The notes: generated by a model from the letters alone, not told the origin. Shown: positions 1 to 9,144, counted from the stretch's first letter. The stretch is 64,000 nucleotides of DNA from Paenibacillus abyssi (GCF_014640295.1 NZ_BMGR01000010.1:1-64000), one strand, 5' to 3'. Numbers and translations: made by a program.

Positions 1-52
1 AAATTCATTTCTTTTCTTTCGTTTGTCCCAGCCGTTTCGCGACCGGAATTAG

Positions 53-82
53 AATATACCATATTACCGAATAACTTTGCAA
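53..82 (-). promoter_or_regulatory. Strong sigma-A promoter, proximal of a tandem pair (rRNA-operon type)
   Basis: On the minus strand a -35 TTGCAA (77-82) is followed after 18 bases by -10 TATATT (53-58). An A-rich tract lies just upstream (about 85-110), like an UP element. The block around the -35, AAATAACACTTGCAAAG, is nearly repeated at the distal promoter. Transcription would leave the window to the left. Tandem near-consensus promoters of this kind are typical of rRNA or tRNA operons in Bacillales; the gene served lies outside and is inferred only. Confidence 0.6.
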
Positions 83-167
83 GTGTTATTTTTAAACTTT
101 TTTCTTCGCGTTCATATAACACTGCATACTAGCTAATCGTATCGACCGCTGTTCAGCGGCGAAAATA

Positions 168-197
168 AATTTATCATAGAATTGCACTGCTTCGCAA
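168..197 (-). promoter_or_regulatory. Strong sigma-A promoter, distal of the tandem pair
   Basis: Minus strand: -35 TTGCGA (192-197), an 18-base spacer, then -10 TAAATT (168-173). It sits 115 bases upstream of the second promoter, with the same spacer length and a shared AAATAA-x-ACTTGC-x-AAG block, so the two look like duplicated units. No coding sequence is seen between base 1 and 298; this stretch appears to be only promoter and leader DNA. Confidence 0.55.
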
Positions 198-298
198 GTG
201 TTTATTTCTTCCTCTATTACCATCTCTACCATTCAATTCTGCCTAAGTCTCCCTTGATCAGTAATGAGGGCTCACCTTCGGCTGCGCCATTAATTATG

Positions 299-1195
299 CT
301 AGAGCAAACTTTTGTGAATCCAGATCGCGGCTTGTGAACCGTCTCCCATCGCAATGGCAACCTGCTCGGAATGAGCCGTTACATCACCGGCTGCCCAAAC
401 ATGCTGAACATTAGTCATTTTCGTACGGGGATCAACCTCAATGTGCCTGTTCGCAAGAATTCTCACTCCCAGTTGCTCAGCTAAGGACGTGTTGACCGTA
501 TTGCCGCCAAACGCCAGAAAAGCGTGCGAAAAAGGGATAAATCCCCGATCCTGCAGCTCAACACCAAGAAATTGATCGCCTTCGACAATCGTCCGGCTAA
601 TGGGTGCTTCGATATAAGATATTCCGCTTTCCCTTAACTGAAGCAGCTTGTCAGGGACAATACCGGTCTGTTCATGGTTGATATAAACGATATCACTTGT
701 CCAAAATGTTAGCTCAAGCGCCATTTCTGCCCCTGTTTTACCCGATCCGATCACAACGGTCCGTTTGTTCTTCACCTCATAGCCATCGCAATCCGGACAA
801 ATAAAGACCGAAATGCCTAAGCAAGGCTTAAGCTCGGAAAATCCCGGAATCCGATCGGTAACACCTGTAGCGATAAGCAATCGCTTGGCATGGAATCCTC
901 CCTCCTCGTTTGTATGCAGGACGAAACTCTGTTCCATCCGCCTTGCTTGATCCACCTTGGCTTTGATAAAAGTTACGCCTAACCGCTGCGCATGCACTCT
1001 TCCTGACTCACGGAGCTGTTGTCCGCTGATCCCCTCAGGCCATCCAAGCAAATTATTGTATGCCCGGCATAACGTTGACCGGCCGTCAGCAGCATCCAAC
1101 ACAAGGGTACGGTGCTGATATCTCCCGAGTTGAATAGCGGCCTGCAAACCGGCTATACCGCCACCAACGATTATGCAATCATATTGATGATTCAA
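299..1195 (-). CDS. Thioredoxin-reductase-like FAD/NAD(P) oxidoreductase
   Basis: A 298-residue flavoprotein of the class II pyridine nucleotide-disulfide reductase fold. Visible are the FAD dinucleotide motif GGGIAG (residues 11-16), a redox-type CPDC pair (133-136), the NAD(P) motif GSGKTG (150-155) and the C-terminal FAD motif AAGDVTAHSEQVAIAMGDG. The length and the CPDC position between the two nucleotide motifs match thioredoxin reductases and GliT-like disulfide oxidases. The motif differs from CATC of TrxB, so the partner may not be thioredoxin. The start is TTG, preceded by GGGGAGG. It is divergent from the asparaginase gene. Electron partner unknown. Confidence 0.85.
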   Translation of the reverse strand: MNHQYDCIIVGGGIAGLQAAIQLGRYQHRTLVLDAADGRSTLCRAYNNLLGWPEGISGQQLRESGRVHAQRLGVTFIKAKVDQARRMEQSFVLHTNEEGGFHAKRLLIATGVTDRIPGFSELKPCLGISVFICPDCDGYEVKNKRTVVIGSGKTGAEMALELTFWTSDIVYINHEQTGIVPDKLLQLRESGISYIEAPISRTIVEGDQFLGVELQDRGFIPFSHAFLAFGGNTVNTSLAEQLGVRILANRHIEVDPRTKMTNVQHVWAAGDVTAHSEQVAIAMGDGSQAAIWIHKSLL

Positions 1196-1349
1196 CGATT
1201 AACCACACCTCCCCTGAACCATCCTGTTCCCTTTATTATCCCGATTAGAGAACACTTTAAACAGAATAACCGGACTAGCTTATCTTACAGCAAAGTTCGG
1301 TTATAATTGACTGTATAGAAATCATTATCTATTTGAAAGGAAACTGACC

Positions 1350-2411
1350 TTGAACCGAATACTGGTTGTCTTTACCGGAGGAACGATTGGAAGTAAAAAA
1401 CAGAATAATAAAATTGACGTTGACCATTCGATCTCTTTTGAATTATTGGAACGTTATACCCAATCCAAAAAAGCTCGATCGGTGCAGTTCGATACGATGC
1501 AGCCCTTTAATCTGCTAAGCGAAAACTTGATTCCTGATGATTGGGCTGTCCTGTTCAAAGCTATAAGCAAATTTGACTTATCGGATTATGACGGGCTGAT
1601 TATTACCCATGGCACAGATACCCTGCCTTATACAGCCGCTGCGCTCAGTTACATCTATCACGCATGCCCGGTACCGATTCTCCTGATTGCCAGCAATTAT
1701 CCATTGAACGATGCCAGGAGCAAAGGCCTTAATAATTTTATCCACGCCGTAAATTTTATTCTTGGGACTAAACTGCCGGGCGTATATGTCAGTTTTGAAA
1801 ACCGCAAAGGCGAAGCTTTGATTCATCTGGGTACCCGCCTGCAGCAGTCGGCCCCTTTTACCGACGAGTATGAGAGTGCCTATTCTGTACCGTTAGGATA
1901 TATGAATGATGAGCTGTTTATCCGGGTGGAGCATCCGGTTAATCCTACGATGGAGGAAATTCGTGAACCTCGCTCCAGACATATTGCCCTTAAAACGCCG
2001 ATCTTCTCGAATGAGATCCTTTATCTAAAGCCTTATCCGGGCTTGAATTACAATTACTTACCGTTTGCCGGCGCTAAACCAAAGGCAGTGCTTCATGATT
2101 TATACCATTCGGGCACAGCAAGCACTAGAGCAGTAAATGGAGAAATTCGATACTCAATTGTGGATTTCATCGAAACCTGCACCAAGCAGGACGTAGATAT
2201 CTATCTTTGTCCAATGAAAAACGAAGGTGAAGATTTCTATGTAACCTCAGTTCATATGATTCAGGCCGGAGCCCATCCGCTTGCCGGGATAACTGTTGAA
2301 GCAGCGCTCGTTAAAGTGATGCTTGCCTACGGCTCGCTGCAGACGAAGCAGGAAATCACAGACTTTTTGAATTCTACTTCCTTGTTTTTTGAAAAGATGG
2401 GTTCAGCTTAA
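1350..2411 (+). CDS. ansA: Type I/II L-asparaginase family protein
   Basis: 353 residues. The asparaginase family hydrolyses asparagine (sometimes glutamine) to the acid plus ammonia. Both catalytic signatures are present: TGGTIGS at residues 9-15 with the nucleophilic Thr, and THGTDT at 86-91 with the second Thr-Asp pair. There is no signal peptide, so it is cytoplasmic. It starts with TTG, nine bases after GAAAGG; a TATAAT at 1302-1307 could be the -10 of its promoter. mgtE follows after 45 bases with no terminator between, so the two are probably cotranscribed. Substrate preference cannot be read from the sequence. Confidence 0.88.
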   Translation: MNRILVVFTGGTIGSKKQNNKIDVDHSISFELLERYTQSKKARSVQFDTMQPFNLLSENLIPDDWAVLFKAISKFDLSDYDGLIITHGTDTLPYTAAALSYIYHACPVPILLIASNYPLNDARSKGLNNFIHAVNFILGTKLPGVYVSFENRKGEALIHLGTRLQQSAPFTDEYESAYSVPLGYMNDELFIRVEHPVNPTMEEIREPRSRHIALKTPIFSNEILYLKPYPGLNYNYLPFAGAKPKAVLHDLYHSGTASTRAVNGEIRYSIVDFIETCTKQDVDIYLCPMKNEGEDFYVTSVHMIQAGAHPLAGITVEAALVKVMLAYGSLQTKQEITDFLNSTSLFFEKMGSA

Positions 2412-2456
2412 GACATAAGTCATTCATAAATTTTGCCGTCTAAGGGAGTGAAGTGT

Positions 2457-3815
2457 GTGAACAGAGAACTTTCCATTGAACAGCTCGGATCCGAGATCAT
2501 CCGGTTGATCGAAAAAAATCGAACGTCTGAAGTGGTATTGATCATTGAAGAGCTTCAGCCCTATGACATCGCCACGTTGTTTGAGCTGCTGCCCGGGGAG
2601 CACAGACCTGCGTTTTTGGATCTGCTGGATATCATAACGTTAACCGATATGGTAGAAGAGCTGGACAGCGAAGAACAATATGACGTATTTTCTCTCATTG
2701 GAACTCAGCGGACGACCGAGGTCATGGACAGAATGGACAATGACGACTTGGCCAGCTTTCTTGGATCACTAACCAATGAAGAAAAAGATGCATTCTTGTC
2801 CTCGATGGATTTGCTCGAATCCACCGCAGTACGGCAGCTAATGAATTATCCTCCGGAAACCGCAGGACGGATAATGAATAACCGTTATGTTTGGATTCCA
2901 CAGCATTATACTGTGAGGGAAGCCATTGATAAAATCCGTGATTTCGCAGACATATCCGAAGCGATTAGTTATCTCTATGTCATCGACGAGGACAAGAGGC
3001 TTCTTGGCGTCGTCTCTTACCGCGACTTAATATTAGCCAAGCTGGATGACAGGATACACCAGATCATGTATACGCGGGTCATTTCCGTTACCGTTGATAT
3101 GGACCAGGAGAAGGTTGCGGACGTTATACGTAATTATGACTTCTTGGCTGTGCCTGTTGTAGATGAAAACAATAAGCTGACGGGTATTATCACCGTCGAT
3201 GACATCATCGATATTGTGATTGATGAAGCAAATGAAGATATTGAAAAGTTATCCGGCAACGGCCGGGATATCGACTTTGATACGAAACCGACCGTAGCCG
3301 CTTTCCGCAGATTGCCATGGCTGGTGGCCCTGTTGTTCATTGGAATGATATCGGGAACGATTATTAGCCGTTTCGAGGACACGATCAATCAAATTGTCGC
3401 ATTAGCCTTTTTCATGCCGATGATCGCTGGAATGACAGGAAACACGGGTACGCAGTCATTGGCGGTTGTTGTCCGCGGACTGATCAGCAAGGAATTGAAG
3501 GGCAAGGATGTTCTGCGCCTTGTAAGGCGTGAGCTGTTCGTCGGAGTAATTATAGGTTTAATATGCGGCGTGTTAGTCACCCTGCTCGCATACTTCTGGC
3601 AAGGAAATCTCATGCTCGGATTTGTGGTAGGATTGTCACTCGTTGTTACCTTGATTATCGGGACCATTGCCGGCACGGTTATCCCACTGCTGTTAAACAA
3701 GCTAAAAGTAGACCCCGCCGTTGCTTCCGGACCATTGATTACAACGCTTAACGATGTGCTCTCGTTATTTATTTATTTCGGGCTCGCCACTTTATTTATT
3801 TCATATTTGATTTGA
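2457..3815 (+). CDS. mgtE: Magnesium transporter MgtE
   Basis: 452 residues. MgtE is a homodimeric Mg2+ channel gated by intracellular Mg2+. Domain order is a helical superhelix N-domain (about 1-125), a CBS pair (about 130-255) and a C-terminal five-helix membrane domain (about 285-450) with the conserved MIAGMTGNTGTQSLAVVVRG stretch lining the pore. I chose GTG at 2457 because TAAGGGAG lies eight bases before it; a TTG 24 bases upstream lacks a site. No Mg2+ riboswitch is visible in the short gap behind the asparaginase gene. It ends at a strong bidirectional terminator. Confidence 0.95.
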   Translation: MNRELSIEQLGSEIIRLIEKNRTSEVVLIIEELQPYDIATLFELLPGEHRPAFLDLLDIITLTDMVEELDSEEQYDVFSLIGTQRTTEVMDRMDNDDLASFLGSLTNEEKDAFLSSMDLLESTAVRQLMNYPPETAGRIMNNRYVWIPQHYTVREAIDKIRDFADISEAISYLYVIDEDKRLLGVVSYRDLILAKLDDRIHQIMYTRVISVTVDMDQEKVADVIRNYDFLAVPVVDENNKLTGIITVDDIIDIVIDEANEDIEKLSGNGRDIDFDTKPTVAAFRRLPWLVALLFIGMISGTIISRFEDTINQIVALAFFMPMIAGMTGNTGTQSLAVVVRGLISKELKGKDVLRLVRRELFVGVIIGLICGVLVTLLAYFWQGNLMLGFVVGLSLVVTLIIGTIAGTVIPLLLNKLKVDPAVASGPLITTLNDVLSLFIYFGLATLFISYLI

Positions 3816-3823
3816 GTACATAC

Positions 3824-3868
3824 AAAATAAACGCCAACCTCGTTCTTGAACGAATTGGCGTTTATTTT
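3824..3868. terminator. Bidirectional intrinsic terminator
   Basis: Perfect 14-base inverted repeat AAAATAAACGCCAA / TTGGCGTTTATTTT with an inner CGTTC/GAACG stem. A and T tracts flank it on both strands. It separates mgtE from the convergent acyltransferase gene. Confidence 0.9.
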
Positions 3869-3881
3869 ATGTCCTCTTATA

Positions 3882-5045
3882 TCACGGCTTTGCTTCTCTA
3901 ACTTGAACGGCTGTTTCCGAAACCGCTCTCTTCTTGCCACGCGGTTTGTTGCCGAACAATATCCATGAGAATTTTATTTTTGTGACAACAGTCACCACAA
4001 TCCATGATACTATCAACGCTGTTAAGAAGCCACCAGCAACCCACAGGTGGAATACGATCCCTTCCTTCGCAGGCTGGTAAAACCGGTAAAAGCGCAATAC
4101 GATCGGATGGAATAAATAAATTCCAAAGGATACGGATGCTAAATGCAGCATCGCTCTAACGATCAATTTCGGTGCATGGCGGTAAATGACAAACGCAAGC
4201 TGAAATAATATAATCGCTGAAAGAAAGGTATGGAAGTTCCAGTAAGACTCATAATATAAATTTTGCCTCCAAGTACCATTAGCCCGCGTCTCATACCACA
4301 AGCTCACATATAAAAACGCTGCAACGATCCAAAGTCCCCAGAGCGAGATCCATACGACACCTTTAAGCGACAACATGTTTTCTTTGCGGATAATAATCCA
4401 ATCCTTGATCTTCTCGAAGTAAATGCCCAAGAAAACACCAAGGAAGAAATACGCCATATAAGAGAAGGAAATGCTTCCCTTTTGTACAATTTGAAAGTAG
4501 TCCCTGTTCAAGAAAATAAATCCCCATTGAAGCGCAAATCCTAGCAGTACTGCATATCGTCTAGCCCATCCTGCTTTTTGAAAGAAATATAGCAAGAAAG
4601 GGAACATCAGATAAAACTGAATACTGATAAAGACGAAATATAAATGATCATGCGCATCACCCCACATGAGCTGGTCCAGAAAACGATTTAACGTGTACGA
4701 TTTAGCATCGACTAACATGGAGGAGTAATTCTTTAATGTAAAATAGATCCCTGAAAACATCACATAAGGTACGAGAATGTATAACAATCTGTTTTTATAA
4801 AAACGGATAATCGTTTCTTTGGAAAAAGGTCTATGGTAGTAGTTATAAAATAATACAAAGCTGCTCAAAAAAATAAACGTTGGCGTGCCGAATTTAAAGA
4901 AAATGTTCAAAAAATTATAAAACGGCAGATATGGAGTGCCTATCGTCTGTCCGACCGCGGATGACGTTGAATGAACCATCAGTACCCCGACGATCGCCAG
5001 CGCCCTGACCAGATTTACTTCATTTAGATGCTCCGACTTTGACAT
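3882..5045 (-). CDS. Membrane acyltransferase, acyltransferase-3 (OafA/YrhL) family
   Basis: 387 residues with about ten hydrophobic segments. The N-terminus (NEVNLVRALAIVGVLMVHS) carries the Arg and His of the acyltransferase-3 signature in the first membrane helix. Members O-acetylate or O-succinylate cell-surface sugars, peptidoglycan, antibiotics or lipids. No attached SGNH domain is present. The tail after the last helix is short and basic (about residues 365-387). Start ATG is preceded by GGAGGAG. It is a single-gene unit facing mgtE; neighbours give no hint of substrate. Confidence 0.85.
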   Translation of the reverse strand: MSKSEHLNEVNLVRALAIVGVLMVHSTSSAVGQTIGTPYLPFYNFLNIFFKFGTPTFIFLSSFVLFYNYYHRPFSKETIIRFYKNRLLYILVPYVMFSGIYFTLKNYSSMLVDAKSYTLNRFLDQLMWGDAHDHLYFVFISIQFYLMFPFLLYFFQKAGWARRYAVLLGFALQWGFIFLNRDYFQIVQKGSISFSYMAYFFLGVFLGIYFEKIKDWIIIRKENMLSLKGVVWISLWGLWIVAAFLYVSLWYETRANGTWRQNLYYESYWNFHTFLSAIILFQLAFVIYRHAPKLIVRAMLHLASVSFGIYLFHPIVLRFYRFYQPAKEGIVFHLWVAGGFLTALIVSWIVVTVVTKIKFSWILFGNKPRGKKRAVSETAVQVREAKP

Positions 5046-5173
5046 GAATATTTACTCCTCCAAGGCGATTGCTTAATGATTATTTACTAACATATAATAC
5101 CATTCAAGTTAATTTTGCAAGACAATTAATACCAGCTCTATCCATTTTCATGCGAAAACCAGCCAAAATACAG

Positions 5174-5563
5174 CTAAAATTGATTCAAACCACTATGCTC
5201 AGCGATGATTTGGAGCAGATTCGCATGGATTGGAAAAACAAACTGCATCGTACCCAGCTTGAACATTCCGCTGCGATTATGCATCACTGCAGATCTCACA
5301 TGCAGCCGATAAGGATTGGCGCTAGTCGAGGTACTGGCGAACTCAGTAATTTCCCCCCGCCGATTTTCAATCGCAAACTTCTTCTTCCCGCGAATCTCGA
5401 AGGGCACAATGCTTATCAAATCCTCAAATTTAATATGATAATTGATGTGCGGCTTGTGGAAAATTAGTTCCTTGGTGGAGACGGTTACGCCATAATCGTA
5501 ATTTTTGTGCGAGAGCTTCAATTCTCCATCCAATGACTTAGGTTGTATGAAATCACGGTTCAT
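5174..5563 (-). CDS. Conserved hypothetical protein, possible PH-like fold
   Basis: 129 residues, cytoplasmic, no signal or membrane segment. I do not recognise it by name. It alternates short beta-like stretches (YDYGVTVSTKELIFHKP, FEDLISIVPFEI, KKKFAIENRRGEITEF) and ends in a helix-like segment, which resembles a pleckstrin-homology-like barrel; that is inference. ATG at 5563 is chosen because AAGGAG sits 11 bases upstream. A longer reading from 5677 would run through the terminator hairpin at 5606-5636 and is unlikely. Confidence 0.6.
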   Translation of the reverse strand: MNRDFIQPKSLDGELKLSHKNYDYGVTVSTKELIFHKPHINYHIKFEDLISIVPFEIRGKKKFAIENRRGEITEFASTSTSANPYRLHVRSAVMHNRSGMFKLGTMQFVFPIHANLLQIIAEHSGLNQF

Positions 5564-5605
5564 GACGATCACTTCTCCTTTCCTTGTTAATAACAGCATA
5601 TCATA

Positions 5606-5636
5606 AAACCCGCAGAAGTATCGACTCTGCGGGTTT
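5606..5636 (-). terminator. Intrinsic terminator of the phosphodiesterase gene
   Basis: Perfect 11-base stem AAACCCGCAGA / TCTGCGGGTTT with a nine-base loop. On the minus strand it is followed by TTTTATGATAT. It lies just past the stop at 5674. Confidence 0.75.
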
Positions 5637-5673
5637 AGATAGGTATACATTATTAAAGGGCTGCTGCCTTTGT

Positions 5674-6177
5674 TCAATCTTTATTCTTGAAGAACACATG
5701 CTGCGCTGTTAAAGTATCGCCTATAATCTCGATGATTCCATAAGAATATTGGGACTGCCTGCGTTTGTCGGTTGGGGAACCCGGATTGAACAAAAGTTTC
5801 CCCTTCACCTCGCGTGCCACCGGAATATGAGAGTGGCCGAATATGATCACATCCAACGGCTGCCCCTTGAAAGCTTCCATGGCACGCTGCTCCGTCGTGC
5901 CGCGTCCACCACCATGGCCATGAACAACACCGATACGCTTACCGGCGAATTGGATAACCTGCACATAACCAAACCGCTTCACAATTGCATTGCCGTCATT
6001 ATTTCCAGCCACGCCTTCGACCGGAGCTAACTGGACCAGTTCATCGTAAACGGATAAATCGCACCAATCCCCGGCATGGATAATCAGGTCTGCATTGCGA
6101 AAGTCATGGACTAGCTGCCGCGGCAGCTGTTTTGCCATTTTAGGCATATGCGTGTCTGAAAGCACACCGATCCTCAT
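5674..6177 (-). CDS. YfcE/MJ0936-type metallophosphoesterase
   Basis: 167 residues. It has the calcineurin-like metal-binding motifs of the small phosphodiesterase family: GVLSDTH near the start, HAGDW, GNND, VVHGHG and GHSH. Enzymes of this family cleave phosphodiesters with Mn2+ or Ni2+; the natural substrate is generally unknown. The second ATG (6177) has better spacing from GGGAGAGG than the first (6183). The serine hydrolase gene ends 15 bases upstream, so the two probably form one transcript ending at the 5606-5636 terminator. Confidence 0.88.
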   Translation of the reverse strand: MRIGVLSDTHMPKMAKQLPRQLVHDFRNADLIIHAGDWCDLSVYDELVQLAPVEGVAGNNDGNAIVKRFGYVQVIQFAGKRIGVVHGHGGGRGTTEQRAMEAFKGQPLDVIIFGHSHIPVAREVKGKLLFNPGSPTDKRRQSQYSYGIIEIIGDTLTAQHVFFKNKD

Positions 6178-6191
6178 GAGCATTCCTCTCC

Positions 6192-7181
6192 CTATTCTTG
6201 AATGGAATGAGCAATATGTTCAAACAACAAATTTTTCGATAAGATCGCATTGTTCTTGCCATCAACCGCTTTGCGAACCACGACGACCAATTGGAATTCA
6301 GGAATGACAAATAAATACTGCCCGCCATAGCCTAGAGCGAAATAAAAGTCAGTCCATCCGTTATATTCTGCTGTCGAATTCCACCAATGATAGCCATAAT
6401 TCCCGTAGATCGGCGGTTTGTAATTCGAAAGGCCTTTGTTGGCTGCTTCCGTTGATTCCCTAATCCAGTTCTTCGAGATTAACTGCTCCTCATTCCATTT
6501 TCCTTGCTGGAGATACAACTGGCCGAGCTTCGCCAGGTCGCGAGCCATCATATGCATGCCTGCTCCACCCTCGCTTATGCCGGACGCGTGATTCCATTTC
6601 ACTTTGTGGAAGCCAAGCTTGTCAAACAATCGTTCCTGGCCAAATTGAAAAGCACTTTTTCCTGTTAGCTTCGTCACGATCGAGGATAACAGGTGAGAGC
6701 AGCCGGAATTGTATGTGTATACTTCACCCGGCTCATGTGCAAGCGGCTGCTTCGTAATAAATCCGATCCAATCCTTCGTCTTCCTCATGTTGAAGTAAGG
6801 TTTATCGAATTCGGGCCATTCAAAACCAGGTGTCATCGTCAGCAGATGCCGGACCGTAATTTTATTTTTATTAACGTCATTCGCGCCAAACCCTTCGAAG
6901 AAGTCTGATATCGGCTGATCCAACTGCAGCAAGCCTTCATCCACTACAATTCCGACTATTGCGGACAGAACACTCTTCGTGCAGGAGAACACAGCGCCTA
7001 ATCGGTCGATATCCCGGTCATGCCATTTCCATATCAACGCTCCATTTCGGACCACCACAACGTCTTTAATCTTCCATTCCACTAATACGTCCATCATTCG
7101 ACGGAGACGTTCAGAATCCATCCCATGTGCTTCGGGTAAACTAGAATATAATGCTTCGTCTTTTTCCGGTAATATTTCCAC
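6192..7181 (-). CDS. Serine hydrolase, class C beta-lactamase/DD-peptidase-like
   Basis: 329 residues. The family includes class C beta-lactamases, D-amino acid peptidases and esterases. The catalytic SxxK is visible as SCTKS in FSCTKSVLSAIVGIVVDEG, and the YxN element as YNSG in VYTYNSGCSH. No secretion signal is seen, so a cytoplasmic esterase or peptidase role is more likely than resistance. I place the start at GTG 7181 because AAGGAG lies ten bases before it. The longer ATG start at 7229 has no comparable site. Substrate unknown. Confidence 0.8.
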   Translation of the reverse strand: MEILPEKDEALYSSLPEAHGMDSERLRRMMDVLVEWKIKDVVVVRNGALIWKWHDRDIDRLGAVFSCTKSVLSAIVGIVVDEGLLQLDQPISDFFEGFGANDVNKNKITVRHLLTMTPGFEWPEFDKPYFNMRKTKDWIGFITKQPLAHEPGEVYTYNSGCSHLLSSIVTKLTGKSAFQFGQERLFDKLGFHKVKWNHASGISEGGAGMHMMARDLAKLGQLYLQQGKWNEEQLISKNWIRESTEAANKGLSNYKPPIYGNYGYHWWNSTAEYNGWTDFYFALGYGGQYLFVIPEFQLVVVVRKAVDGKNNAILSKNLLFEHIAHSIQE

Positions 7182-7399
7182 GATCGCTTGGCTCCTTACA
7201 CACGCTCTCCAGTCTATTACTCCCATCATAATGCTTCCATCATATGAAAAACAACCCTGCCGGGAACGGGCTATTCGGACTGAGGTGACAGCAGTCTATA
7301 GTTTTCCGCCGTTATGGCCTCACTATTCCAGCCTGCTCAAGTCAAACAAGCCCAGGAAAAAGCTCCCGGGCTTCAAGCTGTCAACCAGATTAAATGATA

Positions 7400-7789
7400 T
7401 TACTCCCCGCTTCCTCCACTGGCCTCTCTAGGAGGATCGTTCCAGATCACTTCATCCCCGTAATATTTGCCCCAGTCATACATCATTCTTAAGACAGGCA
7501 TCAGGCTTTCTCCATACTTCGTTAAAGAATACTCCACCTTAGGCGGGACAACCGGATAAACCTTGCGGTCAATCAGCTGGTCCTCTTCCAATTCACGAAG
7601 CTGGTTCGTGAGCATTTTTTGCGTAATATGAGGTATTCGCTTTTTCAATTCACTGAACCGTTTTGTTCCTTCTAATCCCAGGTGCCACAAAATGATAAGC
7701 TTCCATTTTCCACCAATTACAGCAAGAGTAAGCTCTTTCTCGCAATTGATTTCTTTCAAGCTGATCCGCTCTTTTAATTCATTAGCCAT
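7400..7789 (-). CDS. hxlR: HxlR-family MarR-like regulator, probable regulator of hxlAB
   Basis: 129 residues with the HxlR winged helix: a conserved N-terminal Cys ([18 protein letters not shown]), helix-turn-helix around [25 protein letters not shown], and the wing [12 protein letters not shown]. In Bacillus subtilis HxlR activates hxlAB in response to formaldehyde. Here it lies downstream of hxlB in the same direction, beyond a terminator, so it is probably its own unit. The start is preceded by GGGAGG at seven bases. The link to hxlAB is inferred from family and position; the Cys could instead sense electrophiles, as in YodB-type members. Confidence 0.85.
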   Translation of the reverse strand: MANELKERISLKEINCEKELTLAVIGGKWKLIILWHLGLEGTKRFSELKKRIPHITQKMLTNQLRELEEDQLIDRKVYPVVPPKVEYSLTKYGESLMPVLRMMYDWGKYYGDEVIWNDPPREASGGSGE

Positions 7790-7858
7790 CCAATCAACCT
7801 CCCACTGCCATGATTATACTATGAACCGGCGCCGAGAAAAACATCGTATATAAAAAGC

Positions 7859-7879
7859 CCACACTGCAAAACAGTGTGG
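7859..7879 (-). terminator. Terminator after hxlAB
   Basis: CCACACTG / CAGTGTGG stem with a five-base loop, followed on the minus strand by GCTTTTTAT. It separates hxlB from hxlR. Confidence 0.8.
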
Positions 7880-7945
7880 ACTCAGACCGTCGATAAAGCC
7901 CTTAATATGATGAGTTAGAACAAATAGGGGTCAGATGCATCCAGC

Positions 7946-8503
7946 CTACTCAAGATTAGCGTGCAGGCCGTACATCGAGCCGGAATCAAGGCCCTTCTTT
8001 TCCATAAGCTTCAGGATCACGGCATCAAAGAAAATAAGTAGCGTCTGCTCATACAAAGATGCCATCGGCTGGATCGTTGCATAATCGCCTTCCGTTTTAT
8101 CCTTTGGCGAGCCCGGTAATTTGATAATGATATTGGACAGCTTGCCGATCGTTGACTCAGGAAAAATCGTTACAGCTGCTACTGCACCTTTTAAGCTTGC
8201 CGCTTTTTCAGCCATGGATACCAGGCCTTTTGTCTCGCCGGAACCAGATGCGATAATCAGAAGATCTCCTTCACCCATTCCCGGTGTAGCTGTTTCACCG
8301 ACGACATAGGACTGCATGCCAAGCTGCATTAACCGCATGGAGAAAGCTCGGATCATTAATCCTGATCGGCCAGCGCCGGCGACAAAGATTTTCTTTGCCT
8401 GAAAGATTTGCTTAACCAGCGCTTCAGCCTCTTCCTCCGCAATGAAGTCCAAGGAGCGTATTAACTCATTTATGATTTCATTTGCATATCGGGTCGTTTG
8501 CAT
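7946..8503 (-). CDS. hxlB: 6-phospho-3-hexuloisomerase
   Basis: 185 residues, a SIS-domain sugar isomerase. PHI converts D-arabino-hexulose 6-phosphate to fructose 6-phosphate, the second step of formaldehyde fixation through the ribulose monophosphate pathway. Seen are the SIS motif VAGAGRSGLMIRAFSMRLMQLG, the GEGDLLIIASGSGETKG loop and the C-terminal region that binds substrate across the oligomer interface. Eight bases separate it from hxlA, so the pair is an operon. Start ATG after AAGGG. Confidence 0.95.
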   Translation of the reverse strand: MQTTRYANEIINELIRSLDFIAEEEAEALVKQIFQAKKIFVAGAGRSGLMIRAFSMRLMQLGMQSYVVGETATPGMGEGDLLIIASGSGETKGLVSMAEKAASLKGAVAAVTIFPESTIGKLSNIIIKLPGSPKDKTEGDYATIQPMASLYEQTLLIFFDAVILKLMEKKGLDSGSMYGLHANLE

Positions 8504-8511
8504 CGTATCGA

Positions 8512-9144
8512 TTACCCTTGTGAAATCAGTTTTTTCATTTCAGCGGCTGCCGCTTGTTTGTCGCTTTGGCCTGTAATGCCGCCGCCAACAATAACAAGGT
8601 CCGGCTGCTCTTTAATAACTTCAGGAAGCGTGCTTAATTTGATGCCGCCAGCGATCGCTGTTTTTGCATTTTTTACAACACGTTTGATGATTGCAAGCTC
8701 TTCAAAAGAGTTTTTTCCTGCTGCTTGCAGGTCATAACCTGTGTGAACGCAGATGTAATCGACACCCAGAGCATCGAGTTCTTTTGCGCGCTGCTCAATG
8801 TCTTTTACGTTGATCATATCGACCAGGATGCTTTTTCCTTGCTTCTTCGCTTCTTCAACAGCACCGATAATCGTTGCATCGTCAGTAGCACCCAGAACAG
8901 TGATAATGTCAGCGCCCGCTTCGGAAGCTTTCATAATCTCGTATCCGCCTGCATCCATAATTTTCAGATCCGCCAACACTTCCAGGGAAGGGAAAGCTTC
9001 TTTCATTTCTTTAACGGCTCTTAAGCCTTCGTTGATGATGACAGGTGTGCCGATCTCGACGATATCGATATACTCCTGTACTTCTTTAACGACTTCGATT
9101 CCCTCAGGTATGTTTACAAGATCCAGTGCTAGTTGTAATTTCAT
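8512..9144 (-). CDS. hxlA: 3-hexulose-6-phosphate synthase
   Basis: 210 residues, a TIM-barrel of the OMP decarboxylase superfamily. HPS condenses formaldehyde with ribulose 5-phosphate. The superfamily signature is present (MKLQLALDLVNI at the start, VLADLKIMDAGGYE with the Asp-x-Lys-x-x-Asp set, GVDYICVHTGYDLQAAG, IAGGI and VVGGGIT phosphate loops). GGAGG precedes ATG. As first gene of hxlAB it is controlled from the 9145-9273 gap, which carries a palindrome. In a non-methylotroph this pair detoxifies formaldehyde. Confidence 0.96.
   Translation of the reverse strand: MKLQLALDLVNIPEGIEVVKEVQEYIDIVEIGTPVIINEGLRAVKEMKEAFPSLEVLADLKIMDAGGYEIMKASEAGADIITVLGATDDATIIGAVEEAKKQGKSILVDMINVKDIEQRAKELDALGVDYICVHTGYDLQAAGKNSFEELAIIKRVVKNAKTAIAGGIKLSTLPEVIKEQPDLVIVGGGITGQSDKQAAAAEMKKLISQG

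Noticed and set aside
2412-2456. Mg2+ riboswitch before mgtE
   Set aside because: The gap to the asparaginase gene is only 45 bases and holds just a ribosome binding site.
5069-5467. Plus-strand frame of 132 codons opposite the PH-like hypothetical gene
   Set aside because: The minus-strand reading has a good ribosome site and sensible composition; the plus frame is its mirror.
7850-7890. Inverted repeat as an HxlR operator
   Set aside because: It has a T run on the minus strand and lies after the hxlB stop, so it is a terminator.
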